Assembly (NCBI RefSeq): GCF_007859915.1
Contig: NZ_SJPM01000004.1
Location: 1 to 64,000 of the forward strand
Source: Neorhodopirellula pilleata
Lineage (GTDB): Bacteria > Planctomycetota > Planctomycetia > Pirellulales > Pirellulaceae
Direction of reading: 5' to 3'
DNA: 64,000 nt
Below, piece by piece: positions 1-9,395 of the stretch. A program made the translations under genes and the position numbers. Position 1 is the first letter of the stretch, and each line of letters opens with the position of its first letter. The notes beneath the pieces are model-generated. The model was not told the DNA's origin. It saw nothing but the letters and a program-made list of their open reading frames with translations, and made no database searches.

Positions 1-253
1 CTGACATGATGAGTCCTTCCTAGACTACGGGGCCTATCCAACTTCAGCCGATCTTAGCGTCCTGGCTGGAAAATCGCCCTCCCAATTCTCAAACGTCATC
101 CCAACGCCGATTAGCGTGCCTGCACCCCGAAACTCGCCAAGAGCTTCGGCCTAAACGGCCGGTCACCGAAAGTCTTGGCGATTTTCGCCGCTGCCAGGCT
201 GATTCGCTGGTTCCAAGGCTCCCGCCCTTTTGATCCTACACATTTTTTTGACC

Positions 254-274
254 CCCACGAGCTTGTCTCGTGGG
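254..274. terminator. Hairpin downstream of greA
   Basis: A perfect inverted repeat: an 8-bp stem CCCACGAG (254-261), a 5-nt loop, and CTCGTGGG (267-274). On the minus strand it lies beyond the greA stop and is followed by no clear U tract; on the plus strand a T run precedes it, which reads as an A run in the greA transcript. It may act as a terminator or belong to a dispersed repeat. Confidence 0.4.
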
Positions 275-391
275 TGGATAAGGTTTGCAAGCTTGCCAAC
301 CTCGGCTTCCTGCCCGACGAGCTGGCCGGGGATCAATCCATGAGGACTTGTGGGCTAGAAAGAAGACGGGAGCCTGGGAACGAGTGGAAAT

Positions 392-414
392 CCGAAACTC
401 TTGGCGAGTTTCGG
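392..414. repeat. Palindromic intergenic repeat (CCGAAACTC family)
   Basis: A perfect 9-bp stem CCGAAACTC (392-400) with loop TTGGC and arm GAGTTTCGG (406-414), just beyond the greA stop. Related imperfect copies are visible at about 127-150, 166-190 and 1180-1225, all carrying the core CTTGGCGA or its complement. The rest of 1-450 holds no convincing gene; the long plus-strand ORF there is antisense to greA. Confidence 0.6.
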
Positions 415-450
415 TGCGCCACGGTCCTCGAGCCGAATCGAGACAAGGGT

Positions 451-930
451 TTAGAAATTCATTTCGATCTTCAAGATTTTGAATTTCATCTTGCCCGCCG
501 GCACGTCGACTTCGGCCGTTTCACCGACCTTTTTGCCCAGCAAACCCTGACCGAAGGGGCTCGTGACCAAGATTTTGCCCGCGTCGTAGTCCTCGTCGCC
601 GGCACCGACCAACGTGAACTCTTCCTCGTCCCCGTACGCGAGGTCTTCGACCGTCACGGTGCATCCGAAAACGACTTCGTCTTTGGGCAATTTCGAGATA
701 TCGATGATGGTGGCCCGCGCGATCTTGTCTTTCAGCTCGTTGATTTTCGCCATCAACATACCTTGGTTTTCTCGCTGGGCGTGATACTCGGCGTTCTCTT
801 TCAAGTCGCCTTCCGCGCGGGCTTCGGCAATTTTCTCCGTCACCAAAGGCATCTCGACGTGCTCGAGGCGATGAATTTCAGCCTTGATTTTGTTGTAGCC
901 TTCACGGCTCATCGGGACGGATTCGACCAT
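451..930 (-). CDS. greA: Transcription elongation factor GreA
   Basis: GreA binds the RNA polymerase secondary channel and stimulates cleavage of backtracked transcripts. From the start at 930 the product is 159 residues, the normal family length. The N-terminal half is the antiparallel coiled coil, with the typical acidic tip sequence [15 protein letters not shown] and the downstream [15 protein letters not shown]; the C-terminal half is the FKBP-like domain ending in [10 protein letters not shown]. An ATG eight codons upstream (954) is possible, but AGGAA stands at the right distance before the ATG at 930. The next ATG, at 912, begins the conserved MSREGY, so the true start is 930 or 912. 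The gene stands alone, convergent with nothing nearby. Confidence 0.95.
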   Translation of the reverse strand: MVESVPMSREGYNKIKAEIHRLEHVEMPLVTEKIAEARAEGDLKENAEYHAQRENQGMLMAKINELKDKIARATIIDISKLPKDEVVFGCTVTVEDLAYGDEEEFTLVGAGDEDYDAGKILVTSPFGQGLLGKKVGETAEVDVPAGKMKFKILKIEMNF

Positions 931-954
931 GTCATGGTTCCTGGAAACAAGCAA

Positions 955-1245
955 AAAAAAGAAACCTTTTCCGAATTCGCTCCGTTGGGAACGCGAGCCG
1001 GAAAAGGCCGTCGTCGTTAGTTGGGATCAATTTGTCGGCCGTCAGGTTCGCCGACGCCGGGCCCCCATTGTGAACAACGACTCGCCCTGGGGCAAGTCCA
1101 CCCGGGGTGGCTATTGGTCCGGGGCGAACATAACCGTAGCCGGAGTCGCAAGACTTCGGTGTCCGTCGAAAATCGTCTGAACTCTTGCGAGTCCAGCTAC
1201 CTCTTGGCGAGTTTCTCTAACCGAAGATTCGGCCTTGACGAACCA
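955..1245. other. Intergenic stretch with short repeats
   Basis: No credible gene. The stretch contains fragments of the same dispersed repeat seen around 130-414 (GAGTCGCAAGACTTCGG near 1143-1160, AACTCTTGCGAGTCCAGCTAC near 1178-1200, CTCTTGGCGAGTTT near 1200-1214), and it includes the upstream region of greA. Confidence 0.5.
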
Positions 1246-4200
1246 CTACGCATTTTGCCAATCGGATACTTTCCGTCCGTGCACCAACACATAAACGCAC
1301 GGGACTAGCAGCAACGTCAGCACGGTGGAAACCACCATTCCGCCCAGGAGCGCTCGGGCGAGCGGGATCATCGCCTCGTTGCCCGGGGCGAGCTGGAACG
1401 ATAACGGGATCATCGACGCGATCAACGTCAGCGACGTCATCAAGATCGGTCGCAAGCGAACCTGAGCCGCTGACAGAGCCGCGTCGTGGGCGGATAGTCC
1501 TTCGCCGAGACGTCGGTTGGCGAACTCGACCAACAGGATCGAATTATTGACAACGACGCCGATCATCATCAACGTCCCCATCAGCGATTGAATGTTGATC
1601 GTCGTGCCGGTGAAGAACAGCACCACGATCACGCCGCCGATGCCCAGCGGAACAGCCAACATGATGATCAACGGATCGACAAACGAACGGAACTGAGCCA
1701 TCAGGACGAGATACACCAATAAAGTTGCGACTGCCAAGCCGATCGACAACAAGCTCATTCCCGATCGCATCTTTTCGACCGGGCCACGCAGCGTCACCGA
1801 GACGCCGTTGGCGAATTCCATGTCGGCGATGACCGCGTCAATGTCACGGGCGACCGACCCGAGGTCACGGCCGGAAACGTTCACGTGAACGTCATTGACC
1901 CGCGCGATGTTGTAGTGTGCGATCTCGCCGGGAATCGTGACCCGACTAACCGTGGCAACGTTCGACAACGGGATCGTCACGGGACCGTCCTTGGTATCCA
2001 ACGACAACGGAATGTTGCGAACCTCATCGAGCGATTGGAAGTCGTTGGATTCGTATTGCACGCCCATGAAGAAGTCCGTGCCGGATTTGGGATCGATCCA
2101 AATCGTCGGTGCGTAGCCGACGCTTGAACCGAGCGCCGTCAAAACCGTTTGGGCGACTTGTTCTTGATCGAGACCGAGGTACTTCGCTCGCGTTCGATCG
2201 ACCTGCACGTCGAACTGCGGATAATCCATCGACTGTGCGATCTGAACATCTTCGGTTCCGGCGATCGGGCGAATCGCGTCGACCAATCGCTCCGCCGCGT
2301 CACGGCACTGTTGCAATGTTCCGGCCGAAACCTGCACACTGATCGGCGTCGGCACGCCTTCGTTGAGCGCCATGTTGACGATACCACCGGTGACGAACAG
2401 AAACTGTTCCATCGGATACTGCTGTGCAAGCTCGTCACGAAGCTCGTCGATGTAAATCTTCGTGCTCGTCGTTCGATTGTCTTGCTTCAGGTTAACAATC
2501 AGATACGCCGTGTCGGGCCCCGAGTTGGAACTGAGCACGGTCGAAAAACCCGCTCCTTTGCCGACCGGCAAGCCGATGTTCGCGATCAGCGTCTCGATCT
2601 GTTCCTCGGGGATGACCTCCTTGATCGTGTTCTCGATTTTGGCAACCAATTCCTCGGTTTTGTCGAGCGAGGTCCCCGGCAATGTCTTGATACGAAGTTC
2701 GAACGAACCGGCATCCACTTCGGGAAACAATTCCGTGCCAAGTCTTGGCAATAATAAGAACGAAGCCCCTACCCCAGCCACGATAATCAACGACGTCAAG
2801 GCTGGAGCTTTCAGCAAACCCGACAACAACCGGTCGTAGAAACCGTCGGCTCGGACCGGAGCATCGGACCTCACGTCGGACTCGCGTTTAGCATTGACAC
2901 GATCGCGAACAAATGTCGCGCAGAACGCCGGCACGACCGTTAACGCGAGTATGTACGAAGCGCCGATCGTGAACGCTGCCGCGAGGGACAAAGGCGTGAA
3001 TAAGTATTTGATCATCCCGGTCAAGAACACTGCGGGCAGGAACACGGCGAGTGTGGTCAACGTGCCTGCCAAGATCGCGCCGGCGACTTCTCGCGTTCCC
3101 TCGAGCGCCGCTTGCATTTTGTCTTTGCCCATTCGTCCATGGCGGATGACGTTCTCCACGACGACGATGCCCGCATCGACCACCGTTCCGATCGCCAGTG
3201 CGATCCCGCCGAGCGTCATGACGTTGATCGTTTGGCCGGTGAAGGCGAACCCGAGTGCTCCGATCAGGATCGCAAGCAGAATGGTGGAAACGATGATCAC
3301 CGTCGGTAGCAACCGCCGCAAGAAAACGAGCACGACGATCGCCACCAAGACCGCCCCCAAGCCGACCTGGGTCAAGAGATTGGACATCGCGTTGCGGATG
3401 TAGCTCGATTGGTCCGACACGAGGGTGACTTCGGTCGCCTCAGGAATGTCGCCCCGCTCTTTCATTTTCGGGATTTCGGTCGCGATGCCTTCGTAGATCC
3501 GGTCGACGACGGAGATCGTGTTCTCGCCCGGTTCTCGCAACAGCGGACAATACACGCTGCGTTTGCCGTTGACGCGGACGATGTTGTACTGCAAAGCCGC
3601 GTCATCGACGACGCGACCGACATCGCGGATGAAGATCGGCCGACCGTCGCGAACGGTAATCGGGATCGCTTCGATCTCTTCGGTTCCCGGCAACGTGTTG
3701 CGTGGATGAATCTGGTAGTCGGTGCCGCCCATTCGCGCCGTTCCGGCGGCCAAGACGAGATTGGATTTTTGCATGGCGTCGACCACGTCGGTGGCGCTGA
3801 CGTGATACGCCCGCAGTTTATCCGGATCGACATACACCATCATCTGCCGAAACTTGCCGCCAAATGGGTGAGGGATTTGGACGCCTTGGAGTCCGCCCAT
3901 TTTGTTTCGGACGGCGTAGTAGCCGATCGTGTAAAGCTCCGATTCGCTGAGTCCTTCGCCGGAGATCGCGGCCAACACGACGGGCAAGTTCGCCGGTTCA
4001 CTGCGGAGTGTGAAGGGCCATTCGATCCCGGGCGGCAAGTGAAACATGTCGCTGGCTTCCAAATTCACGATGTCGTTCATCGCCGAACTGGGATCGGCAC
4101 CCGGTTGAAAGAACACTTTAATGACCGCCGCGCCGGGAACGGTGCGAGATTCTTGGTGTTCGATCTTTCCCGCCAACGTTAAGGCACGTTCGACCCGTGA

Positions 4201-4401
4201 GCTGACCGACTTTTCCATGTCGAGCGTGGGCAGACCTGGATAGGAAAAGAAGCTGACCACGACCGGCTTTTTGAAGTCGGGCAAGATATCGATCGAGATG
4301 CCGGGAATCACTGCCGCACCGAGCACGCACAATGCGATCGAAACCGACAAAACGGCAAAGCGATTCTTCAGTGAGAATTCAATCAAACCCATCGGGGCCA
4401 C
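1246..4401 (-). CDS. RND efflux permease, AcrB/HAE1-like
   Basis: Inner-membrane proton-driven pump subunit of a tripartite efflux system. The 1051-residue length and plan match the family: a first membrane helix after the N-terminal GLIEFSLKNRFAV, a large periplasmic loop, a helix block with the conserved acidic motif AIGTVVDAGIVVVENV (the proton-relay Asp in TM4), a second periplasmic loop from about residue 560, and a last helix block with GVVVNNSILLVEFANRR. The heavy-metal CusA subgroup is not indicated by any methionine triad I can see, so drug or solvent export is more likely. The adaptor gene (4561-5892) lies upstream on the same strand and the TolC-like gene is divergent. The start could also be the ATG three codons in. 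Confidence 0.93.
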   Translation of the reverse strand: MAPMGLIEFSLKNRFAVLSVSIALCVLGAAVIPGISIDILPDFKKPVVVSFFSYPGLPTLDMEKSVSSRVERALTLAGKIEHQESRTVPGAAVIKVFFQPGADPSSAMNDIVNLEASDMFHLPPGIEWPFTLRSEPANLPVVLAAISGEGLSESELYTIGYYAVRNKMGGLQGVQIPHPFGGKFRQMMVYVDPDKLRAYHVSATDVVDAMQKSNLVLAAGTARMGGTDYQIHPRNTLPGTEEIEAIPITVRDGRPIFIRDVGRVVDDAALQYNIVRVNGKRSVYCPLLREPGENTISVVDRIYEGIATEIPKMKERGDIPEATEVTLVSDQSSYIRNAMSNLLTQVGLGAVLVAIVVLVFLRRLLPTVIIVSTILLAILIGALGFAFTGQTINVMTLGGIALAIGTVVDAGIVVVENVIRHGRMGKDKMQAALEGTREVAGAILAGTLTTLAVFLPAVFLTGMIKYLFTPLSLAAAFTIGASYILALTVVPAFCATFVRDRVNAKRESDVRSDAPVRADGFYDRLLSGLLKAPALTSLIIVAGVGASFLLLPRLGTELFPEVDAGSFELRIKTLPGTSLDKTEELVAKIENTIKEVIPEEQIETLIANIGLPVGKGAGFSTVLSSNSGPDTAYLIVNLKQDNRTTSTKIYIDELRDELAQQYPMEQFLFVTGGIVNMALNEGVPTPISVQVSAGTLQQCRDAAERLVDAIRPIAGTEDVQIAQSMDYPQFDVQVDRTRAKYLGLDQEQVAQTVLTALGSSVGYAPTIWIDPKSGTDFFMGVQYESNDFQSLDEVRNIPLSLDTKDGPVTIPLSNVATVSRVTIPGEIAHYNIARVNDVHVNVSGRDLGSVARDIDAVIADMEFANGVSVTLRGPVEKMRSGMSLLSIGLAVATLLVYLVLMAQFRSFVDPLIIMLAVPLGIGGVIVVLFFTGTTINIQSLMGTLMMIGVVVNNSILLVEFANRRLGEGLSAHDAALSAAQVRLRPILMTSLTLIASMIPLSFQLAPGNEAMIPLARALLGGMVVSTVLTLLLVPCVYVLVHGRKVSDWQNA

Positions 4402-4432
4402 TAAGTTGTGAAGGAAGTTACATGGAGCTCAA

Positions 4433-4553
4433 GTAGGCTGGGTCGCAGCGATAGCGGAGACCCGGCAACCGAACGAGGAAATGAAAAACGATGTATCAAA
4501 CGGTTGGCGGCAATGCCGGGTGTTCGTCGCAAAGCCTCCTCCACCCAGCCTAC
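4433..4553. repeat. Inverted repeat between adaptor and RND genes
   Basis: GTAGGCTGGGT at 4433-4443 is repeated as its exact complement ACCCAGCCTAC at 4543-4553, enclosing about 100 bases with further GC-rich complementarity (GGAGACCCGGCAACC, AATGCCGGGTG). It fills the gap between two co-directional efflux genes, so it would be transcribed and could fold as one large hairpin that lowers permease expression relative to the adaptor. It looks like a dispersed element rather than a gene. Confidence 0.6.
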
Positions 4554-4560
4554 GGGCAAC

Positions 4561-5892
4561 CTACAGTGGCTGGACCTTTTGGCCGTCGGTGAAGCGTTTC
4601 AGGTGAGCGTCGATGACCCGTTGTCCCGGTTGCACCCCGGAGGTGATCTCGATGAAGTTGCCGTCGTCGATGCCCGTCGTGACCGTGGCCACTTTCACTA
4701 CGTCGTCGTCGGACAGAACGTAAACGTAAGCCTTGCCCGTTTCATCGAACCGGATCGCGCGGGCGGGTAACATGTGTGCGGCGACCTGCGTGGACAACTC
4801 GATCGTGGCTTGCCCGAACATCCCCGGTAACAACTTGCCATCGGTGTTTTCCATTTCGGCTTCGACCATCATCGTTCGCGTGCTCGGGTCCAAACTGCCG
4901 CTCGTTCGGGTCACCGTCGCGGTCATCGGCGATTCGCTCGCGAACGAAGGGAACGTTAATGTGATCGTGTCACCTTGGTTGACCATCGGCGCGTCCGTTT
5001 CGGGCACCGGCACGCGAACTCGCAACTTGGACACGTGACTGACGACGTACAATGGCTTGCCATTGCCCGTGTCGGATTGGGCACGAACCAGGTCGCCCGG
5101 TTCGATGTTTCGTTCGGTAACGATTCCGTCGAACGGTGCCTTCAGGACCGCGAAATCGATTTGCACGTTGAGTTCATCGAGCTCACGTCGGGCGACTTGC
5201 GTGTCCGCTTGAGCGGCTTGCAAGTCCGCCTCGGCCGCCGCCAGTTCGGCGCGGGCGACTTGAACGTCCGCTTCGGCCGCGTTGACCAACGACTCGATCG
5301 AATCTTTCATGGCCGCTTGCGAGTCGCGATTCTTGCGGGCTTCGTCGAGCATGCGATCTTGCAATGATTGTCGTTCGACCAAGTCTTCGGTTCGATCGAA
5401 TTGAGCTTCAGCGGCGGCCAACGACGCGTCCGCTCCACTCATTTCAGCTTGAGCTTGTTCGACTTTGGCTTCGGCCGACCGGACGCCCGCCCGAGCCAAC
5501 TCGACGCGAGATTGCGATTGTTTCTCTTTTGCTTCGGAACGTTGCACATGAGCCTGTTTGACTTGGGCTTGCATCTTCAACTCGGGTACGTCGAGCGTCG
5601 CCAATACCGCGCCCGCCTTCACGTAGTCGCCGATGTCGGCGTGCATGGCCTCGACAAACCCACTCACTCGGGCATTGATTTCGGTGCGGTAGTACGCGTG
5701 GACGCTGGCTGGTTGCGAGGTGGTGCGGCGAACATCAGTCGTGGCAATCGCAACGGTTTTCACCGGGACGACCTTCACGTCAGATTCTTTCTTCAGAGCA
5801 ACCGAGGCAGGTTGACATCCGGTCACTGCGATTCCCCACATTGCGATCAGCATCACGGCATGAGGAACGTGAGTCGTGGCGGTAGGCGGCAT
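4561..5892 (-). CDS. Efflux adaptor lipoprotein, HlyD/MFP family
   Basis: Periplasmic membrane-fusion protein linking the RND pump to the outer-membrane channel. The 443 residues start with a lipoprotein signal ending AVTGC (Cys-26). A barrel-sandwich half-motif (INARVSGFVEAMHADIGDYV) follows, then a very long alpha-helical hairpin rich in Ala, Glu and Gln (about residues 110-240), the second lipoyl half (FDGIVTERNIEPGDLV), a beta-barrel and a membrane-proximal domain. The hairpin is longer than usual and built of near-repeats such as VEQAQAEMSGA and VQVARAELAAAEADL. It is transcribed before the permease gene with a 159-bp gap that holds the inverted repeat. It also resembles the broken adaptor gene at 33388-34296. 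Confidence 0.92.
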   Translation of the reverse strand: MPPTATTHVPHAVMLIAMWGIAVTGCQPASVALKKESDVKVVPVKTVAIATTDVRRTTSQPASVHAYYRTEINARVSGFVEAMHADIGDYVKAGAVLATLDVPELKMQAQVKQAHVQRSEAKEKQSQSRVELARAGVRSAEAKVEQAQAEMSGADASLAAAEAQFDRTEDLVERQSLQDRMLDEARKNRDSQAAMKDSIESLVNAAEADVQVARAELAAAEADLQAAQADTQVARRELDELNVQIDFAVLKAPFDGIVTERNIEPGDLVRAQSDTGNGKPLYVVSHVSKLRVRVPVPETDAPMVNQGDTITLTFPSFASESPMTATVTRTSGSLDPSTRTMMVEAEMENTDGKLLPGMFGQATIELSTQVAAHMLPARAIRFDETGKAYVYVLSDDDVVKVATVTTGIDDGNFIEITSGVQPGQRVIDAHLKRFTDGQKVQPL

Positions 5893-6109
5893 GGGGTCCC
5901 TTCGTTCGTTGAATTTTACCTGATCGTTACAACCGTTCGACGCGCTCGGGTTTGTCTGACAGGCTGTCTTACTGTAGTCGGATCAAGCGGGTTTATCGAT
6001 GCGACAGTAGCGTGAATCGAAGAGTTTGTGGTGCGCAACCCTCAATATCGGATCGACCGATTGCCGAAGCAAATCTGGCACAACCGAGCCATTCCGACCG
6101 AGGAAACAC
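5893..6109. promoter_or_regulatory. Divergent promoter region of the efflux genes
   Basis: The 217-bp gap between the minus-strand adaptor gene and the plus-strand TolC-like gene must carry promoters for both. I see no repressor gene beside it. A short symmetric stretch, TGACAGGCTGTC, lies around 5957-5968 and could be an operator half, but nothing firmer can be read from the sequence. A longer reading frame starts at 6026, but the better start for the channel gene is at 6110. Confidence 0.4.
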
Positions 6110-8188
6110 ATGACCCGCCCGAAAACGATTCCGGTTTCCATTCGACGACTTACACTGTTGGGATGGATTGGTTGCACAAGCTGTTTGGGTACGGTTGCAT
6201 CGCCGGGTTGCGCGAGCAGTCGTTATCTCGCCGACGCACCACCCACGGTAGCACCTGAACATTCGCTGCCGATTCAGCCCGAACTGGTCGCCAGTCGCAT
6301 CGCAGCCTCCGGGAGAGCGATCCAGTCACCGCTCGCCCGAACTTCCACGAAATCGATCCCTGATTCTTCCGACGCGATCGAACCGAATGAAGCGCGAGCA
6401 GCCACCATTCGGCTCGCCAGCGCACGGCTGAATCAGGATGTTCCCAAACCGTTCGCGACCAAAACAGCGACAACTCAAGCTAGTCGCCCAAAGACAGACC
6501 AATCGCAAACGGTCAAGGCCATGCCTGAGTTACCAGACGCTGCACCAAACGAAAGTGCGGTCACGAGCGCGGTGGCCATCAATAAGGCCGACGACGACAC
6601 TGCGAGAAACGGTGATCAGGCCCCGCCGTCTCAGTTCGGCACGCTAACAATCAACGGGCAACAATACACGATTCAATTGGCCGAACCCAAACCGTCCGAA
6701 GGAGACTCCGCCCGATCGGACCATTCGCTCGTTGCTCTGCCGACTCCTATGGTCAAGGCGGTTCAAACGTCCGATGCGATGAATGAAAGCGACTTGATCC
6801 AGGAAGTCAGCGTCACGCAGGAGTACTACGACGAATCGGTTTACCACGCGCCCGTGGTGAACGAAACCATGGTGCCCGTCGACAGTGCCGACGACATCAG
6901 CACTCTGGATTTGAACCTGCCTTCGGCACTTGCGATGATCGACGCCAAACATCCTGCGGTAGGCTTGGCGCAGTGGCGCGTTCAAGAAGCGTACGCGAGA
7001 CTCAGCCAAGCCGAGGTAATGTGGTTGCCCACGATCCAGGCGGGACTCAGTTTCCATCGACACGACGGCAACTATCAATCGAGCAACGGAGACATTGTCG
7101 ACGTCAACCGAAACTCGATGCAGTATGGTCTCGGCATGGGGGCCACCGGAGCGGGTACGACTCAACGTCCCGGTTTGGTTGCTCAATTTCATCTCGCCGA
7201 CGCGTTGTTTCAGCCAAAGATCGCCGAACGAAACGCATGGGCTCGCGGTCACGCTGCCAAAGCGGTCGTCAACGACCAGTTGTTGCGGGTCGCGATCGCT
7301 TACAACGATTTATTGCGGGCTCACCAAGATCTGCGGATCGTCGAGGAGTCTCGCGATCGAATGAATGAACTCTTCAAAATCACCGACGACTTTGCCCAAG
7401 CCGGACAAGGGTTGCGAGCGGACGCGGATCGCGTCGAGACCGAACGACTACTCGTCCAGCGGAGCATCGCCGAGGCTCAAGAAGCCATCGCGACCGCATC
7501 GGCGAGGCTGGCCGAAGCTCTCAGCATCGACGCGTCCACCACGATCATGCCGATGGATGTGAATGCGGTCGCGTTGGACTTGAATCCGCCTGGACTCGAC
7601 AAAGCATCGTTGATTCAAACGGGCTTGACGAATCGGCCGGAACTGAAGGAGTCTCAGGCTCTCGTGGCGGCCGCCTGCGAAGCCTACCAGCGAGAAAAGT
7701 ACTCGCCATTGGTACCTAGCGTTCTGCTCGGTTTCAGTACTGGCGGATTTGGCGGCGGACTCGGCGGCGACGTCGACGATACCGACGGGCGTTACGACTT
7801 CGATGCATTGATGTCGTGGGAAGTACGCAATCTCGGCTTCGGCGAAAAGGCGGCTCGGCGATTGACGTCGTCCCAGGTCGAACAGGCCAAGTACGAGAAA
7901 ATTCGAGTGATGGATGAAGTCGCTCGTCAAGTCAGCGAAGCGCATTCGCAACTCGATTTCCGACGACAACAGATGTCGTTGACGCAATCGGCGATCCGGT
8001 CGGCTCAAGCATCGTATGAACGCAATGTGTCTCGAATCCGGGATGGGCAAGGTTTGCCGATCGAAGTCTTGCAGTCGGTCCAGGCCCTCGAGACCGCACG
8101 GAGAGCGTACTTGCGGTCGGTCGTCGACTACAATGAATCGCAGTTCCGATTGCAATGGGCGTTGGGATGGCCGGTCTCACAAGGGTAA
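6110..8188 (+). CDS. TolC-like outer-membrane efflux channel
   Basis: Outer-membrane factor of the efflux system. The product is 692 residues from the ATG at 6110, preceded by GAGGAAAC. The N-terminus has a signal-like hydrophobic stretch with several Cys (GWIGCTSCLGT, SPGC), suggesting a lipoprotein. Then come about 200 residues of low-complexity, Ala/Ser/Thr-rich sequence without family similarity, an unusually long leader. The two TolC repeats follow from about residue 270, with the typical long helices (AHQDLRIVEESRDRMNELF, RRAYLRSVVDYNESQFRLQW). A glycine-rich strand, GGFGGGLGGDVDDTDG, interrupts the second repeat. It is divergent from the adaptor and permease genes; together they make a complete tripartite exporter. 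Confidence 0.9.
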   Translation: MTRPKTIPVSIRRLTLLGWIGCTSCLGTVASPGCASSRYLADAPPTVAPEHSLPIQPELVASRIAASGRAIQSPLARTSTKSIPDSSDAIEPNEARAATIRLASARLNQDVPKPFATKTATTQASRPKTDQSQTVKAMPELPDAAPNESAVTSAVAINKADDDTARNGDQAPPSQFGTLTINGQQYTIQLAEPKPSEGDSARSDHSLVALPTPMVKAVQTSDAMNESDLIQEVSVTQEYYDESVYHAPVVNETMVPVDSADDISTLDLNLPSALAMIDAKHPAVGLAQWRVQEAYARLSQAEVMWLPTIQAGLSFHRHDGNYQSSNGDIVDVNRNSMQYGLGMGATGAGTTQRPGLVAQFHLADALFQPKIAERNAWARGHAAKAVVNDQLLRVAIAYNDLLRAHQDLRIVEESRDRMNELFKITDDFAQAGQGLRADADRVETERLLVQRSIAEAQEAIATASARLAEALSIDASTTIMPMDVNAVALDLNPPGLDKASLIQTGLTNRPELKESQALVAAACEAYQREKYSPLVPSVLLGFSTGGFGGGLGGDVDDTDGRYDFDALMSWEVRNLGFGEKAARRLTSSQVEQAKYEKIRVMDEVARQVSEAHSQLDFRRQQMSLTQSAIRSAQASYERNVSRIRDGQGLPIEVLQSVQALETARRAYLRSVVDYNESQFRLQWALGWPVSQG

Positions 8189-8212
8189 GTAATCATCGAG
8201 AGGTCAGACGGA

Positions 8213-9289
8213 TTGAACCAAGACGATCCACCCACCAAACCTTTAGCGAGGCGACGACGCCTTTTCGCCATCGCATCCGTTACGCTCGGTTTGGTGGTCT
8301 CGGCATTGATAGCGGAGTTCGCCCTTCGTGTTTACGTCGCTTCGCGCGGCTGGACCCCCAATTGTTATGTCACCGGTATGGCGTTCCTTGTGCCGCATGA
8401 ACAGGCCGGTCATACGCTGCGTCCAAACCTGCGATTGCGCTCGTCGGTGTACAACGTTACGACCAACGCGTTTGGTTTGCGAGGGCCTGAAATCGAAGCA
8501 ATCAAACCCGACGACACCACCCGTATTCTCGTTTTGGGCGGTTCGAGTGTGTTCGGCTATTTAGTTCCCGACGGACAAGACTCATGTGTTCAGTTGCAAG
8601 CGATCTTGAAACAAGAGTCCTCATTGGCGGAACACGATTGGCAAGTTCTCAACGCCGGAGTACCGGGTTACAACATGACGCAATGTCGTTTGCGATACAC
8701 GTCGGACCTCGCCGCGTTGAAGCCCGATTGGGTGATCCTGTAACTCGGTTGCAACGATACGCCGACGATCATCAGTCCCGAACCCGACCAGATCGACCGC
8801 ACGCCGCCCGCCCCACCATGGTGGAAACGCGTGATGATCCACAGTGTTCTGTACGGTTTGATCAGTCACCGATTGTTACCAATGAGTGCACCAAAGTTCG
8901 TGCCGCCGGAAGACGAGTCAATAAAAATCACCGCTGAGGGTATCGAACGGTTTCGCAACGACTATCAGGCACTGATCGATACGATCGAAGCCTCCGGGGC
9001 CAACGTATTGGTTAGCACGCAAATGATGGCAGGCTTACCCAATTGCGAACCGATGGATCGATACCTAGGCGATACGCCTCAACAGATTCAAACCAATAGC
9101 GAAATCGCGCAAGCGATTACCGATGCCGTTCGCGAGGTGGCGGCGGCAAATGATTTGCCCTTCGCAGATATCGCCGCGGACGTTCCGTGCAATGATTCCT
9201 TACTCGGCGACTCGATCCACCTCACTCGCGAAGGCCACCGTGTCGTCGCCGAGGCATGGGCCGACCATTTCCAATTTGGAAGCTATTAG
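8213..9289 (+). pseudogene. SGNH/GDSL hydrolase split by an in-frame TAA
   Basis: Both halves lie in one frame. The first (TTG at 8213) has an N-terminal membrane anchor and the block-I serine motif LGGSSVFG (residues 109-115), then NAGVPGYN (block II). It stops at TAA 8741-8743 and continues without a break as LGCNDTP (block III, Asn) and finally DSIHLTREGH (block V, Asp-His). Apart from this codon the gene of 358 codons is intact, so the mutation is recent, a sequencing error, or a read-through site. Homologues carry a residue such as Tyr or Gln before LG.ND, each one base from TAA. The second half alone would lack the nucleophile. It follows the channel gene by 24 bp and ends inside the heptamer repeat tract. 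Confidence 0.8.
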
Positions 9290-9392
9290 CTATTAGCTAT
9301 TAGCTATTAGCTGTTAGCTGTTAGCCAACAGCCAACAGCCAACAGCCAACAGCCAACCGCCAACCGCCAACCGCCAACCGCCAACCGCCAAC
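9281..9392. repeat. Tandem heptamer tract at a 3'-3' gene junction
   Basis: Sixteen contiguous 7-bp units: AGCTATT x4, AGCTGTT x2, AGCCAAC x5, CGCCAAC x5. The first unit supplies the TAG stop of the SGNH gene and the last ends 3 bp before the stop of the Gfo/Idh gene, so the tract exactly fills a convergent junction. Its left part (GCTGTTAGC) is nearly the complement of its right part (GCCAACAGC). In minus-strand RNA the mismatches become G-U pairs, so it could form a long hairpin and terminate transcription. Translated ORFs in it give artefactual GWRLAVG repeats. Confidence 0.85.
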
Positions 9393-9395
9393 CCA

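Noticed and set aside
175-1020. 281-codon plus-strand ORF over greA
   Set aside because: Antisense to greA; its composition mirrors the complementary codons.
3409-4182. 257-codon ORF antisense to the RND gene
   Set aside because: No homology and full overlap with a conserved gene.
8741-8743. Stop-codon reassignment or selenocysteine-like recoding
   Set aside because: TAA and TAG serve as normal stops in many genes here, no insertion element is visible, and the other interrupted gene is clearly decaying.
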